Below, piece after piece: positions 34,544 to 43,111 of a stretch of 64,000 nucleotides of DNA. Source of the DNA: Puniceibacterium antarcticum (GTDB lineage Bacteria > Pseudomonadota > Alphaproteobacteria > Rhodobacterales > Rhodobacteraceae); NCBI RefSeq assembly GCF_002760615.1, contig NZ_AWWI01000064.1:1-64000 (forward strand). Direction: 5' to 3'. Under the pieces are notes generated by a model that had not been told where the DNA came from, did no database searches, and worked only from the letters and a program-made list of their open reading frames with translations. Both the position numbers and the translations under genes were made by a program. Positions within the stretch are counted from its first letter, which is position 1, and each line of letters opens with the position of its first letter.

Positions 34544-35148
34544 GAGGCTGACCGCCTTCTGTCCAACGCTGTGCCCCCCAGATCGAACTGGCGACCTTCT
34601 GCGTATTCTCTTTCGATCAGGGTGATGAAGATACGTTCGCAATCCCCGTTCCAACCCTGGTAGTCAAGAATGACAAGCGCGCCATAATCATCAGCCATGG
34701 CACGCAGCACGCCGACGAGAACGAGCCCGAAGCCCCGTATTGTGCCGCTGGAGGTGAGGGAGTACCGATCCTGCGTATATTCGGTTAGCTCAAGCCCCGG
34801 AAGGTCCAGATCGGAAACGGCCAGCCTCGCACGATCTGGCAAATCATCCAACGAATGCAGGAATTCCGTAAAGGTGACACCGCCAAAGCGCAGCAGCCGC
34901 CGCAAGGATTCAGTGTTCGGGTGGGACACCAGGTAGGTGCCAACATCTTCGAGGATCGCATCACAGGGCTTATTCAGATATGCTGCGGCCACATCCAGCA
35001 GGCTGTCCGTAAGCGCATTGTCGTAATGCAGCATCGCTTCGAATTCCGGTGGATCGATGTCGGCCAGGCGCGCTATTTCGTTCCAGGTCCCATGCCCATA
35101 GGTGTCCTGAAGAAAGCGTTGAAGCGTATTGTTGATCAACCCGTGCAT
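34540..35148 (-). CDS. H-NOX-like heme/NO-binding domain protein, canonical heme His not found
   Basis: A 202-aa protein of the H-NOX fold: it begins MHGLINNTLQRFLQDTYGHG and includes RRLLRFGGVTFTEFLHSLDD and LRAMADDYGALVIL. H-NOX proteins normally sense NO or O2 through a heme held by a His near residue 102 and a YxSxR motif. Here the His position reads LDDLPDR (101-106), and the YxSxR region reads SGTIR. It overlaps the diguanylate cyclase gene, so the two probably act as a sensor-effector pair. Heme binding is doubtful; another ligand or a protein-only switch is possible. Confidence 0.8.
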   Translation of the reverse strand: MHGLINNTLQRFLQDTYGHGTWNEIARLADIDPPEFEAMLHYDNALTDSLLDVAAAYLNKPCDAILEDVGTYLVSHPNTESLRRLLRFGGVTFTEFLHSLDDLPDRARLAVSDLDLPGLELTEYTQDRYSLTSSGTIRGFGLVLVGVLRAMADDYGALVILDYQGWNGDCERIFITLIEREYAEGRQFDLGGTALDRRRSAS

Positions 35149-35215
35149 CTGGCCTTGCCGCTCATATTCTTAGGCGGCAGGCTCGCATTCAGGACTTAAG
35201 AAACGGGAAACATTC

Positions 35216-36931
35216 TCAATTGTGCGGAAATAGCGCATGCGTTCCAACGATCAGCGCCTTTATTCCGGGCACAGCGACGCGGGCCTTTCCCGCGTGCAAA
35301 TCTTCAAGGATCGCAAACGGCAGATCAAAGTTCCGGTCCTTGCTCAGATCTATCGCGTAGCCCCAGAACTGCAGCCGTCCATCAACCACACGGAGGCTTC
35401 TTGCCGTCACGCTTCCCTCCCCTGTGTTCAGAAGCAGAATGGCGGACGTCTCCGCCAGATCGGGCATAAAATCGCCAAAGATCAGCGCGCAGCCCGGCCC
35501 ACCCACCACAGCCCGGCCACAGGCCTGCTGCCACTGGGCAAGCGTGTCGTCGTCAAGCATTCCCAGCTGCGCCTCAGTCAGCGGCTCGCCGCCCAGAACT
35601 GGCATCTGTGTAGCGACACTGGCACGAAGATCTTCCGCAACCACCGCCCGCTCCCCTGCGAGCATCGCGAAACCTGGGGCCAGCGCTGGATCTTCGCGGA
35701 GCTGTTCCAGCGCCTCTTCACCCGCCTTGCCCCAGTCCTGAGCCATCTCCCGAAGGGGCACATCGCTCGCAGGCAGGATGCCATCCCTGTAACGTGCAAG
35801 CTGATCGCGGGCGGCGATCCGTTCCGGGACCAGAAGCGGACTCAGCCAGACCACAATAACCGCCAGGGTCAGCAGCGCCAATCCGACATTCGCCTGCCGA
35901 ATGCGGCTGGACCAGTTGCGCCGCAGCGCCACAGCAGCACCATAGGACAGCCCGTACAACAGCACCATGCCTGCCACCGTCGCCGCCATCAGCCGCTCGG
36001 GCGTCCAACCATAAGAATGCAGTCGTAGCCACAAGGCATAGATCGCCAGCGCCGCCAGAATCGGCACGAGAAGCGCCAGAATTTGGACGATGGCGCGCAT
36101 CCAAGGCAAATGCACTTCTTCGGTGCTGTCACGATCCACCGCAACGGTAATCAATACGATGGCGGCCAAAGCTGCGCTCATCAATGTCGCGGCCGCCGAG
36201 AAATTGCCCACCAGATGCGACAGCCCCTGAATCGGTAACGCCAGCAAGAACACAAGCACCACGACCAAGACCACCGGCAGCAAAAGCCGAAGCAGTTGCA
36301 GCACGAGGAAGGGGGACAGATAGTCACGCAGCTCATGCACAACCGCAAGCGCAAGGCCAAACACCGCGCCTGTCAGCACCCAAGGCAGCGGCTGATACCG
36401 CAGGATCGTCGACATCAGCTCCAGCCCTACAAGGTTCAGCAAAGCATCCGAAAGCGCGAGCAATCCCCAGAACAGCGCCGTGAACAGAACGGCAGAGAGG
36501 TAGCGCACAAATATCCGCCAGCTGAGGTCGAACAGCGCCGGATAATCTGACCATCCACCGGTCGACCGCAACTGCGCAGCCACAAATGGGGTCGCCACGA
36601 ACAGGAAGAGCCAGAAACCGACCAGCGGATAGCCCGCACTCAGAAACGCATCGACAGACGCATATCTGAACGATGCCCAGTAGAGCAGCCCCGCTCCAAG
36701 GCTTGAGAGACCAATGGACCACGGCAGGCTGGGCCAGAACCGCGCCGGGCCGACCAGTGCCAGCACCATGAAGAAGGTGCCATAGCTCGCAGCCGCAAAC
36801 AGCATGAACAGCCGCAGTTCCCCGATCATCTGATCGTATAGAACAGACCAGAACAGCCAGCCAGCCAGCCCCGCTAGCGCGCCCAGAAACGTGATCTGAG
36901 GGCGCAGTCGTGCCGCAGGGTCCAGTGCCAT
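35216..36931 (-). CDS. DUF4153-domain membrane protein
   Basis: A 571-aa integral membrane protein with about eleven helices in the first 380 residues (FFMVLALVGPARFWPSLPWS, LLLPVVLVVVLVFLLALPIQ). A soluble C-terminal domain of about 180 residues follows, with repeated Leu/Glu-rich segments (EALEQLREDPALAPGFAMLA). DUF4153 proteins are widespread but uncharacterised. The ATG at 36931 is chosen because AGGAGA lies 8 bases upstream; longer starts at 36949 and 36961 are less likely. It is upstream of the H-NOX gene on the same strand. Confidence 0.88.
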   Translation of the reverse strand: MALDPAARLRPQITFLGALAGLAGWLFWSVLYDQMIGELRLFMLFAAASYGTFFMVLALVGPARFWPSLPWSIGLSSLGAGLLYWASFRYASVDAFLSAGYPLVGFWLFLFVATPFVAAQLRSTGGWSDYPALFDLSWRIFVRYLSAVLFTALFWGLLALSDALLNLVGLELMSTILRYQPLPWVLTGAVFGLALAVVHELRDYLSPFLVLQLLRLLLPVVLVVVLVFLLALPIQGLSHLVGNFSAAATLMSAALAAIVLITVAVDRDSTEEVHLPWMRAIVQILALLVPILAALAIYALWLRLHSYGWTPERLMAATVAGMVLLYGLSYGAAVALRRNWSSRIRQANVGLALLTLAVIVVWLSPLLVPERIAARDQLARYRDGILPASDVPLREMAQDWGKAGEEALEQLREDPALAPGFAMLAGERAVVAEDLRASVATQMPVLGGEPLTEAQLGMLDDDTLAQWQQACGRAVVGGPGCALIFGDFMPDLAETSAILLLNTGEGSVTARSLRVVDGRLQFWGYAIDLSKDRNFDLPFAILEDLHAGKARVAVPGIKALIVGTHALFPHN

Positions 36932-37147
36932 GTGTTGTTCTCCTGTCATGATCTTGGGCACGATGCCGTGTCACGGTCGCCGGGGCAAGCTTTGCCCGAC
37001 GCAGAGTTGCGAGCCAAACGGCTGCTTGTGGCACCTGAATCCGGCGCGGGAAGTATATGGCGCCTTGATCATAAGATATTCCGCACCAGTGAATTGCCGC
37101 TTGAGGACGAATACGTTCATCCGAAAGCGCATTCCCGTCACAAGGCG

Positions 37148-37864
37148 CTAGGACAAGGATGCAATCCAAGCAGGCAGATGGCCAATATCTGGGAGCACCA
37201 CATCTGCAAGCACCTCAAGCGCCTCGGCTTGCGCAGGCCCGGTCAGCACGCCGACGCACAACATGCCAGCGGCACGCCCCGCCACAAGATCATGGCTGCT
37301 GTCACCGACCATCACACACCGCTCCGGCGCGAGCCCCATCGCTCGGGCAAAGGCCAGCAACGGTTCGGGGGCGGGCTTTGCGCCATGCCCGCTGTCGAAA
37401 CCGGCCACAAAATCAAAGAGATCGATCACTCCCGCCGTCCCCAGATGTGCCAGTGCGCCGTATTCGGTGTCATTCGTCATCACGCCCAGCTTGAGCCCCA
37501 TGCCTGCCAGCACGCCTAGAAACGGGACCAGCGGCACCGCAGGCACCAGCGGCGCCTCAGAGGAGGTCAGCATCAGATGTCGTTCTATGTCGCCGACAGC
37601 ACGTCCGGGAAGGGCCGAGGCCAAACAGACTGCAGCCTCGTGGTTTGTCCCGGCAATGATCGGGCTGTCGGGCAGGAACCGCGCCGTCTCCAGATCATAA
37701 CGCGCCACATCGGCCAGCGCGTGCAGCACCTTTACATCGCCTTCGGCCAGGTCCCGCAGCGTGTGACCGGCCCACACATTCCAAGTCGCGCCAAAATCGA
37801 ACAAGGTGCCGTCCTTGTCGAAGAGCACGCCCCCAACCGGTCCGCCCATACTGCGCACCGTCAT
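37148..37864 (-). CDS. HAD-family phosphatase
   Basis: A 238-aa haloacid dehalogenase-fold hydrolase of the phosphoglycolate phosphatase type. Motif I is GVLFDKDGTLFDF with the Asp nucleophile, motif II is LGVMTNDT, the Lys lies in GAKPAPEPLLAFA, and motif IV is CVMVGDSSHDLVAG. The start at 37864 overlaps the DUF3572 stop as ATGA. The substrate is a small phosphate ester, probably cytosolic; the exact one is not readable. Confidence 0.88.
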   Translation of the reverse strand: MTVRSMGGPVGGVLFDKDGTLFDFGATWNVWAGHTLRDLAEGDVKVLHALADVARYDLETARFLPDSPIIAGTNHEAAVCLASALPGRAVGDIERHLMLTSSEAPLVPAVPLVPFLGVLAGMGLKLGVMTNDTEYGALAHLGTAGVIDLFDFVAGFDSGHGAKPAPEPLLAFARAMGLAPERCVMVGDSSHDLVAGRAAGMLCVGVLTGPAQAEALEVLADVVLPDIGHLPAWIASLS

Positions 37865-38145
37865 GTCCAATGTACCTGCTCACCACCTGGCAGCATCGCG
37901 CGGGCCTGCATCAACTGATCATAGGCCAAGGATTGCTCATCACAAAAGGCAACGACCCAGGCATCATCCATCAAAAGAAAATCCAGAACCGAGCCCTGAA
38001 AAACTGGATCAGCAAGACCTTGCCGGAAATCCTCTTCAGAAGCACCTGTCGCGCCCTGAAAAACCGGCAAAAGCTCATCATTCGCCGCAAGCCAGGCCAC
38101 AGCCTGCAATCCGATCATTTCGGCACGATCACGCGCAAGGGCCAT
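37861..38145 (-). CDS. DUF3572-domain protein
   Basis: A 94-aa soluble protein matching an alphaproteobacterial family: AEMIGLQAVAWLAANDELLP, then ASEEDFRQGLADPVFQGSVL and DFLLMDDAWVVAFCDEQSL. Function unknown. It is translationally coupled to the HAD phosphatase and divergent from the PleD-like gene; the 107-base gap at 38146-38252 holds both promoters. Confidence 0.88.
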   Translation of the reverse strand: MALARDRAEMIGLQAVAWLAANDELLPVFQGATGASEEDFRQGLADPVFQGSVLDFLLMDDAWVVAFCDEQSLAYDQLMQARAMLPGGEQVHWT

Positions 38146-38252
38146 TCGTATAAACTCCGAAAGGGTTTCTTAACCATTCTGACTAAAGACTTACACTGTC
38201 ACACGTTGCAAGCTTTGCCTCGCATGACGTTATGAAAGGGTGGTTTTGCAGT

Positions 38253-39629
38253 ATGACCGGCCGCATTCTGATCGTCGATGGCCTTCCAACGAACCGCATC
38301 ATCCTGCGGGTGAAACTTGCGTCTGCCTACTATGAGGTGGCGCTTGCAGAAAGCGGGTCTTCGGCAATCGGCATGATCGCGGTGCGCCAACCTGATGCCG
38401 TGATCGTGTCGATGGACCTTCCTGATATGAGCGGACCAGAGCTTTGCGCCCGGATCAAGGCCAATCCGCTATGGTCCGAAGTGCCCGTCATCATGGTACA
38501 TGGCGCGGACGAGACCGAAACCCGTATCGCGGCCCTGTCCGCTGGTGCAGATGATCTGCTGACACGTCCGATTGACGAACTTGTTCTGCTTGCCCGGCTG
38601 CGCAGCCTTCTGCGCGCCCGCGATGCCCAGGCCGAACTGCGATTGCGTGATGACACCCAGCGTGCCCTCGGCCTCGCCGAAGAGGGCGCGGGTTTTGTCG
38701 TTCCAGCCCGCGTTGCCGTTGTGCCCACCGGCCCGCATCGGATCCTGCAGCCACTGCTGAGGGATCTGCGCAGGGCGTTGCCCGACCACATCAATCTTGT
38801 CCCACTGGATTCAGTGCTTCGGGATCTCGACCAGCCTCCCGAAGTGGTGGTGATCCTCGAACATCCATCAAGCGAGGGCGAGGGGCTGAGCCTGCTCGCC
38901 AATCTGCGCGCCAGCACAGAAACGCGGCACGCCGCGATCCTTTACGTCACCTATCCGCATCAGCGGCACAGCGCGGCCTCTGCCCTTGACCTTGGGGCGA
39001 ACGATCTGATGTGCTCTGGTCCCGAACCGCGCGAGATGGTGCTGCGCCTGCAAGAGCAAATTCGCCGCAAGCGGCATGTGGACCGTCTGCGTGACAATGT
39101 CCGTGACGGTTTGCGCGCCGCGCTGACCGATCCCCTGACGGGCCTGTTCAACCGGCGCTACGCCCTGCCCCACCTTGCGCGGATGGCGGAACGGGCCGCA
39201 CAACAAAGGCGCCCCCTTGCTGTGATGGTCGCCGACCTCGATCACTTCAAGCGGGTAAATGACTGCCATGGTCATGCCGCCGGGGATGCGGTACTGACTG
39301 GTGTGGCCCGCGAGCTTGCCAACAACCTGCGCGCGGCGGATCTGCTGGCGCGGCTGGGCGGCGAAGAATTCCTGATCGCGATGCCCGACACCGACTGCGA
39401 CAAGGCGCTGCAACTCGCCTCTCGGCTGTGCAAGCTCGTCGCATCGCACCCCATCCAGATCAACCCGAACGGGTTTCACTTGTCGCAGACTCTCAGCATC
39501 GGCATCGCCATTGCTCCGCCCACCAGAATAATTGCAATATCAGAACTGATTGCCATGGCAGACCGCGCGCTTTATTCTGCCAAGGCCGATGGCCGCAATC
39601 AGGCGTTGCTGGGGACCGAGGCGGCCTGA
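38253..39629 (+). CDS. pleD: PleD-like diguanylate cyclase with two receiver-like domains
   Basis: About 458 aa: receiver 1 (residues 1-125), receiver-like 2 (about 150-280) and GGDEF (about 290-455). The cyclase has LTGLFNRRYALPH, the active site LARLGGEEFLIAM, and RAAD five residues before it as the inhibitory site. Receiver 1 is degenerate: the usual phospho-acceptor Asp is Ser (IVSMDLPDMSG), the acidic pair at the N-terminus is single (ILIVDG), and the conserved Lys is Arg (LTRP). Phosphorylation control is therefore doubtful. The start at 38253 begins exactly at the receiver; seven extra residues upstream are unlikely. Confidence 0.85.
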   Translation: MTGRILIVDGLPTNRIILRVKLASAYYEVALAESGSSAIGMIAVRQPDAVIVSMDLPDMSGPELCARIKANPLWSEVPVIMVHGADETETRIAALSAGADDLLTRPIDELVLLARLRSLLRARDAQAELRLRDDTQRALGLAEEGAGFVVPARVAVVPTGPHRILQPLLRDLRRALPDHINLVPLDSVLRDLDQPPEVVVILEHPSSEGEGLSLLANLRASTETRHAAILYVTYPHQRHSAASALDLGANDLMCSGPEPREMVLRLQEQIRRKRHVDRLRDNVRDGLRAALTDPLTGLFNRRYALPHLARMAERAAQQRRPLAVMVADLDHFKRVNDCHGHAAGDAVLTGVARELANNLRAADLLARLGGEEFLIAMPDTDCDKALQLASRLCKLVASHPIQINPNGFHLSQTLSIGIAIAPPTRIIAISELIAMADRALYSAKADGRNQALLGTEAA

Positions 39630-39660
39630 TCCTGCAAATTGTCGACCAGCAGGCCCCGCA

Positions 39661-40146
39661 TCACTCCCGATCCAGACGCCCCCAGCGCTTGTCCAGCCGA
39701 TCAATCTGATCCGAAAGGCGCTGCGCATAGGCGGCGCGATCCTCGGGTGTCATGTTCGCCACGAAATCGACCATGACGCGCTGCCCGCCCAAAAACCGTT
39801 TCTGGGCACGTTCACTTTGCCGCTCCAGCACCGTCATCAGCGCCGACTGATCAAAAGGTTCAGCGCGCAGGGCGGCAACGGCCGCGCGGTAATCTTCGGT
39901 CACCTGCCCGCGCGCATCGCGGTGATCACGGAAATCGCGTCGCAGCGCGTCGCGCATATCCGCACGGTCGCCTTCGCTCAGAGCGCGGATATAGGGCATA
40001 CCCTCGGGTCCCCCCTTTCCGCGCGCATCTTGGTCGTGCCGCCCACCGATCAGAGCAAAGCCGCCAATTGCGCCCACCAGCGCTAGGTTCAGCGCCAGAG
40101 AGACGATCAGCCCCCCCCTCAGCCAGCGTGTCTTTCCAAGATCCAT
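39661..40146 (-). CDS. Periplasmic Spy/CpxP-like heavy-metal sensor protein
   Basis: A 161-aa protein with one N-terminal membrane helix (GGLIVSLALNLALVGAIGGF) and a helical periplasmic part (LRRDFRDHRDARGQVTEDYR, LERQSERAQKRFLGGQ). This matches the periplasmic heavy-metal sensor group related to CpxP/Spy. It is the last gene of an operon with an ECF sigma factor and a membrane protein, so it likely modulates the signal sensed in the envelope. The ATG at 40146 sits 2 bases from the preceding stop. Confidence 0.78.
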   Translation of the reverse strand: MDLGKTRWLRGGLIVSLALNLALVGAIGGFALIGGRHDQDARGKGGPEGMPYIRALSEGDRADMRDALRRDFRDHRDARGQVTEDYRAAVAALRAEPFDQSALMTVLERQSERAQKRFLGGQRVMVDFVANMTPEDRAAYAQRLSDQIDRLDKRWGRLDRE

Positions 40147-40147
40147 A

Positions 40148-40498
40148 TCAGCCCTCCAACATCGCATAGTCATATCCACTCACCGGATCGACATTCTGTA
40201 TCACCGTTTGATCCTGCAATAGGGTCAGCATCAGATCCGGCGGGCTCACACCCATCCAAACTCCGGCACAGGTAGCGGCTGTCAGCCCCGCCACCGTGCG
40301 CCATCCGCCGAGAAAGCCCAGCAGATCACGCCAGGGTAATCTGCGCTCACGTGCGGTTGCCGTGGGCTGCAGACGCAGCGCATCCGCCTGAAGACGCGCC
40401 ATGAAATCCCCCGAAGGCATCTCGTCCTCTTGCCGCGCCGCGTCGAAAAAGGCGGCCAGATCGTCGGCGCCGGATGAGTTCGTGTCATATGTCATCAT
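40148..40498 (-). CDS. Probable anti-sigma-type membrane protein
   Basis: A 116-aa protein, start MMTYDTNSSGADDLAAFFDA, with a cytoplasmic helical N-terminus (EMPSGDFMARLQADALRLQP) and one membrane segment (TVAGLTAATCAGVWMGV). The gene overlaps the end of the sigma factor by 14 bases. The position and topology fit an anti-sigma factor, but no HxxxCxxC zinc motif or known domain is seen, so the role is inferred from context. Confidence 0.6.
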   Translation of the reverse strand: MMTYDTNSSGADDLAAFFDAARQEDEMPSGDFMARLQADALRLQPTATARERRLPWRDLLGFLGGWRTVAGLTAATCAGVWMGVSPPDLMLTLLQDQTVIQNVDPVSGYDYAMLEG

Positions 40499-41066
40499 GC
40501 AACCCCAGTTCCTCTCGCTGCCCCAGCAGCAGTGCTTCAAGTGCCCGTTTGCCCCGCGCGGTCAGGCTTTCGACTGCTCGCGTGCCCAAGGCCATGATCT
40601 GGCCAATCTCCGGATTGGCCAGACCTTCGATATGCCGCAGCACCACCGCTTGCCGCTGCCGCTCAGGCAACTGCATCAGCGCGGCCTGCAAGGCGTCCGC
40701 CCGAGCCCGCCGATGCATCGACGCCTCGACCGAAGGTCTGCCGTCAGCAATTTCCGGCACCGAGTCGAGGTCGGTGCCGCGCTGTTTGCGCAGCCGGTCT
40801 GTACACAGGTTCGCCGTGACCCGGTAAAGCCAGGTTGTCACCTTGGCCTCTCCCGTGCGCCAGTCCGGGGCGGTCCGCCAAAGGCGCAACAGCGCCTCTT
40901 GCGTGACATCTTCGGCCTCGGCGCGATCAGCCAGCAAGCGCTGCGCATGCGAAAACACCCGCGGCCCCAACCGCGCTGTCAGCGCTCGCGCCGCACTGGC
41001 ATCGCCGCGCGCATAAAGCGCGAGCAAACGGTCGTCGTCATACTCGCTCATTGCGTCCAGGGGCAT
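40485..41066 (-). CDS. ECF-family RNA polymerase sigma factor
   Basis: About 193 aa with region 2 (VFSHAQRLLADRAEAEDVTQ, EALLRLWRTAPDWRTG) and region 4 (LQAALMQLPERQRQAVVLRH, IEGLANPEIGQIMALGTRAV). This is the standard layout of an ECF sigma factor that redirects polymerase to envelope or stress promoters. Three Met codons open the frame; GGAG lies 8 bases before the one at 41066. It heads a three-gene operon with a putative anti-sigma protein and a Spy-like sensor. Confidence 0.92.
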   Translation of the reverse strand: MPLDAMSEYDDDRLLALYARGDASAARALTARLGPRVFSHAQRLLADRAEAEDVTQEALLRLWRTAPDWRTGEAKVTTWLYRVTANLCTDRLRKQRGTDLDSVPEIADGRPSVEASMHRRARADALQAALMQLPERQRQAVVLRHIEGLANPEIGQIMALGTRAVESLTARGKRALEALLLGQREELGLHDDI

Positions 41067-41110
41067 CATCATAACTCCAAAGCGCTACCTGCTCCGCCAT
41101 TTTTGCGCAA

Positions 41111-41137
41111 CGCCTGGCAAAAAACTCTGCCAGGCGC
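41111..41137 (-). terminator. Hairpin between the EF-hand and sigma-factor genes
   Basis: Inverted repeat CGCCTGGCA / TGCCAGGCG with an 9-base loop lies just downstream of the EF-hand gene and upstream of the sigma gene on the same strand. There is no T run after it, so it may be an attenuator or mRNA-stability element rather than a strong terminator. Confidence 0.4.
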
Positions 41138-41144
41138 AATTGTT

Positions 41145-41627
41145 TCAACGCTTGTCGTGATCTTTGTGCGGGCCTTTACCGTGGTGGCCGCGCATCATCT
41201 TGGCTGCTTCGGCGAATTCCTTTTCGCTCAGGACACCATCGCTATTTTTGTCCAGACGCTTGAAAATCTGTGCAGGGTCACGACGGCCCCGTATCTCTTC
41301 CAGGCTCAGCATGCCGTCACCATCCTGGTCCATACGTTCGATCATCTTCGCATTGCGCTCGGCGATGCGTTCGGCAGCAGCAGCATTCATTTCCTCCACG
41401 CTCAGCATGCCGTCGCCATCGCTGTCCGCCTTGGCGAAACGCTCGGCGGCGCGGGCGGCCATTTCTTCCGGCGTCAGCTTGCCGTCTCCATTGCCATCAA
41501 AGGCGCCAAACATCATGCCACGATGCTCATCGTGATCGCCCGGCCCCGTGCCCTGCGCCTGTGCGGCGACTGCGGTCAGGCCCATGGCGGCAACCAGCGC
41601 TCCGGTAATCCAGTTTGTGGTTTTCAT
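41145..41627 (-). CDS. Secreted EF-hand calcium-binding protein
   Basis: A 160-aa protein with an N-terminal signal peptide (NWITGALVAAMGLTAVAAQA) and four calcium loops: DGNGDGKLTPEE, DSDGDGMLSVEE, DQDGDGMLSLEE and DKNSDGVLSEKE. The C-terminus is His/Lys-rich (HHGKGPHKDHDKR). It is probably periplasmic. It lies directly upstream of the ECF sigma operon on the same strand, so a role in the same envelope response is plausible. The start at 41627 is set by the signal peptide. Confidence 0.88.
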   Translation of the reverse strand: MKTTNWITGALVAAMGLTAVAAQAQGTGPGDHDEHRGMMFGAFDGNGDGKLTPEEMAARAAERFAKADSDGDGMLSVEEMNAAAAERIAERNAKMIERMDQDGDGMLSLEEIRGRRDPAQIFKRLDKNSDGVLSEKEFAEAAKMMRGHHGKGPHKDHDKR

Positions 41628-41902
41628 TGCAGTTTCTCCTTGTCCTGCCTCTTGACGACCAGTGCCCTTTTGGCCCCGGTTCTGCAGTGTCAAACGGCGG
41701 ACGGCAGAGTTTCCGTCGCGGATCGGCAAGAAAATCACCAGACTGACAAATCAGGCAGGGCGCACAACGGCTAAAATATGATCCAAAATCCCCCACAGCT
41801 TTAGCCGCCAGACGCGACATCCAGACGCAAGGACAGTATGTACCCTTTCAAACGGCCCGCATGATGCCCCATGTAAGAGGAAAGCTGTACGCGAGGACAA
41901 TT

Positions 41903-42292
41903 ATGACCGACATTACCCAGCATCACGACGAGCGTCCAATGTGGCCCGCCGTGTGGAATGGTTGGCGCTGCCGCTGCCCCAACTGTGGCAACGGCCCGTT
42001 GCTGCGCGGCTATCTGACCATGCGCGACAGCTGCCCTGTCTGCCGGGAGGATTTTCAGCCCGCCCGCGCCGATGACGGACCCGCCTATCTGACAATTCTG
42101 ATTGTGGGTCACGTGATGGCGCCGCTTCTGCTGATCGTTTTCACCACCTTCCGTCCCGATCCGCTGATCCTGTTCACAATCTTTGCCGTTGGCTGCGTCT
42201 CGCTTTCGCTCTATCTTCTGCCCCGACTGAAAGGGGTGATCGTGGCGATCCAATGGTCGCGCTTCATGCACGGCTTTTCACAGGCCGCATGA
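41903..42292 (+). CDS. DUF983-domain membrane protein
   Basis: A 129-aa protein with a zinc-ribbon-like start (WRCRCPNCGNGPLLRGYL ... CPVCREDF), the signature ADDGPAYLTILIVGHVMAP, and two membrane helices. It matches DUF983, a family common in Alphaproteobacteria, function unknown. The ATG at 41903 is preferred over the ORF start at 41861. The stop overlaps the next gene (ATGA), giving a coupled pair with the NUDIX hydrolase. Confidence 0.88.
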   Translation: MTDITQHHDERPMWPAVWNGWRCRCPNCGNGPLLRGYLTMRDSCPVCREDFQPARADDGPAYLTILIVGHVMAPLLLIVFTTFRPDPLILFTIFAVGCVSLSLYLLPRLKGVIVAIQWSRFMHGFSQAA

Positions 42293-43035
42293 TCCGCCCC
42301 CAGCAAGGGGCACAGATGCGCGCATTCAAAGACACCGTGACACCGGTCGACAAGGCTGAAATCCGCAACGCGGCCACGGTCATCCTGCTGCGCGACCGCG
42401 CCACACGGCCCCGCATCCTGATGGGGCAGCGTGGCGCTGCGGCAGCCTTCATGCCCAACAAGTTCGTCTTTCCCGGCGGCGCGGTGGACAACTCAGATGG
42501 GCAAATTCCTCTGGCCGCACCGCTGAGCGCCCTTTGCGCCAGACGCCTGTCAGAAGAGGCCTACCCCGATCTGGCACATGCATTGTCCGTGGCAGCGATC
42601 CGCGAGCTTTGGGAAGAAACCGGCCAGATCCTTGGGCAGCCTGGCGCCTGGCCCGGACATCCGCCCGCAGACTGGGCCGATTTTGCCGCCACCGGCCATG
42701 TTCCGCAAGCCGACCCGCTGCAGTTCGTGTTCCGTGCCATCACCCCGCCGGGCCGACCCCGCCGGTTCGATGCGCGTTTCTTTCTGGCGGATGCCGCGAC
42801 ACTCGCCTCCGATCCGGACGATTTTTCGGCAGCCTCGGATGAACTGAGTCTGCTGCAATGGATCGATCTGGACGAGGTACGCAATTTTGATCTGCCTTTC
42901 ATCACCGAGGTCGTGCTGGCCGAGGTTGCCGCACGGGCGCGATCGGAAACGCCACCTGTGTCTGTTCCGTTCTTTCGCAACAATGACGAGGAGAGCCTGT
43001 TTCTGCGCCTGCGTGGCCATCCGATGCTGGACTGA
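42289..43035 (+). CDS. NUDIX hydrolase
   Basis: A 248-aa NUDIX protein that hydrolyses a nucleoside diphosphate linked to another group. The domain opens with ATVILLRDRATRPRILMGQR and KFVFPGGAVD. The catalytic helix is IRELWEETGQIL (REx2EExG). The spacing between the PGG and the helix is longer than in simple NUDIX enzymes, as in the NUDT7/NUDT19-like CoA or acyl-CoA diphosphatases. The C-terminus has FFRNNDEESLFLRLRGHPML. The start overlaps the DUF983 stop. Confidence 0.88.
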   Translation: MIRPQQGAQMRAFKDTVTPVDKAEIRNAATVILLRDRATRPRILMGQRGAAAAFMPNKFVFPGGAVDNSDGQIPLAAPLSALCARRLSEEAYPDLAHALSVAAIRELWEETGQILGQPGAWPGHPPADWADFAATGHVPQADPLQFVFRAITPPGRPRRFDARFFLADAATLASDPDDFSAASDELSLLQWIDLDEVRNFDLPFITEVVLAEVAARARSETPPVSVPFFRNNDEESLFLRLRGHPMLD

Positions 43036-43111
43036 ATCGGCGCGTTTCAGGATGCGCCGCCCCCGTCCTGGGGACTCCACGGGGATATTTAAGGGCCGAT
43101 GAAGGCGGGTA

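Noticed and set aside
40401-41774. 457-codon plus-strand frame over the sigma/EF-hand region
   Set aside because: It is antisense to three genes with clear families; long antisense frames are expected in this GC-rich DNA.
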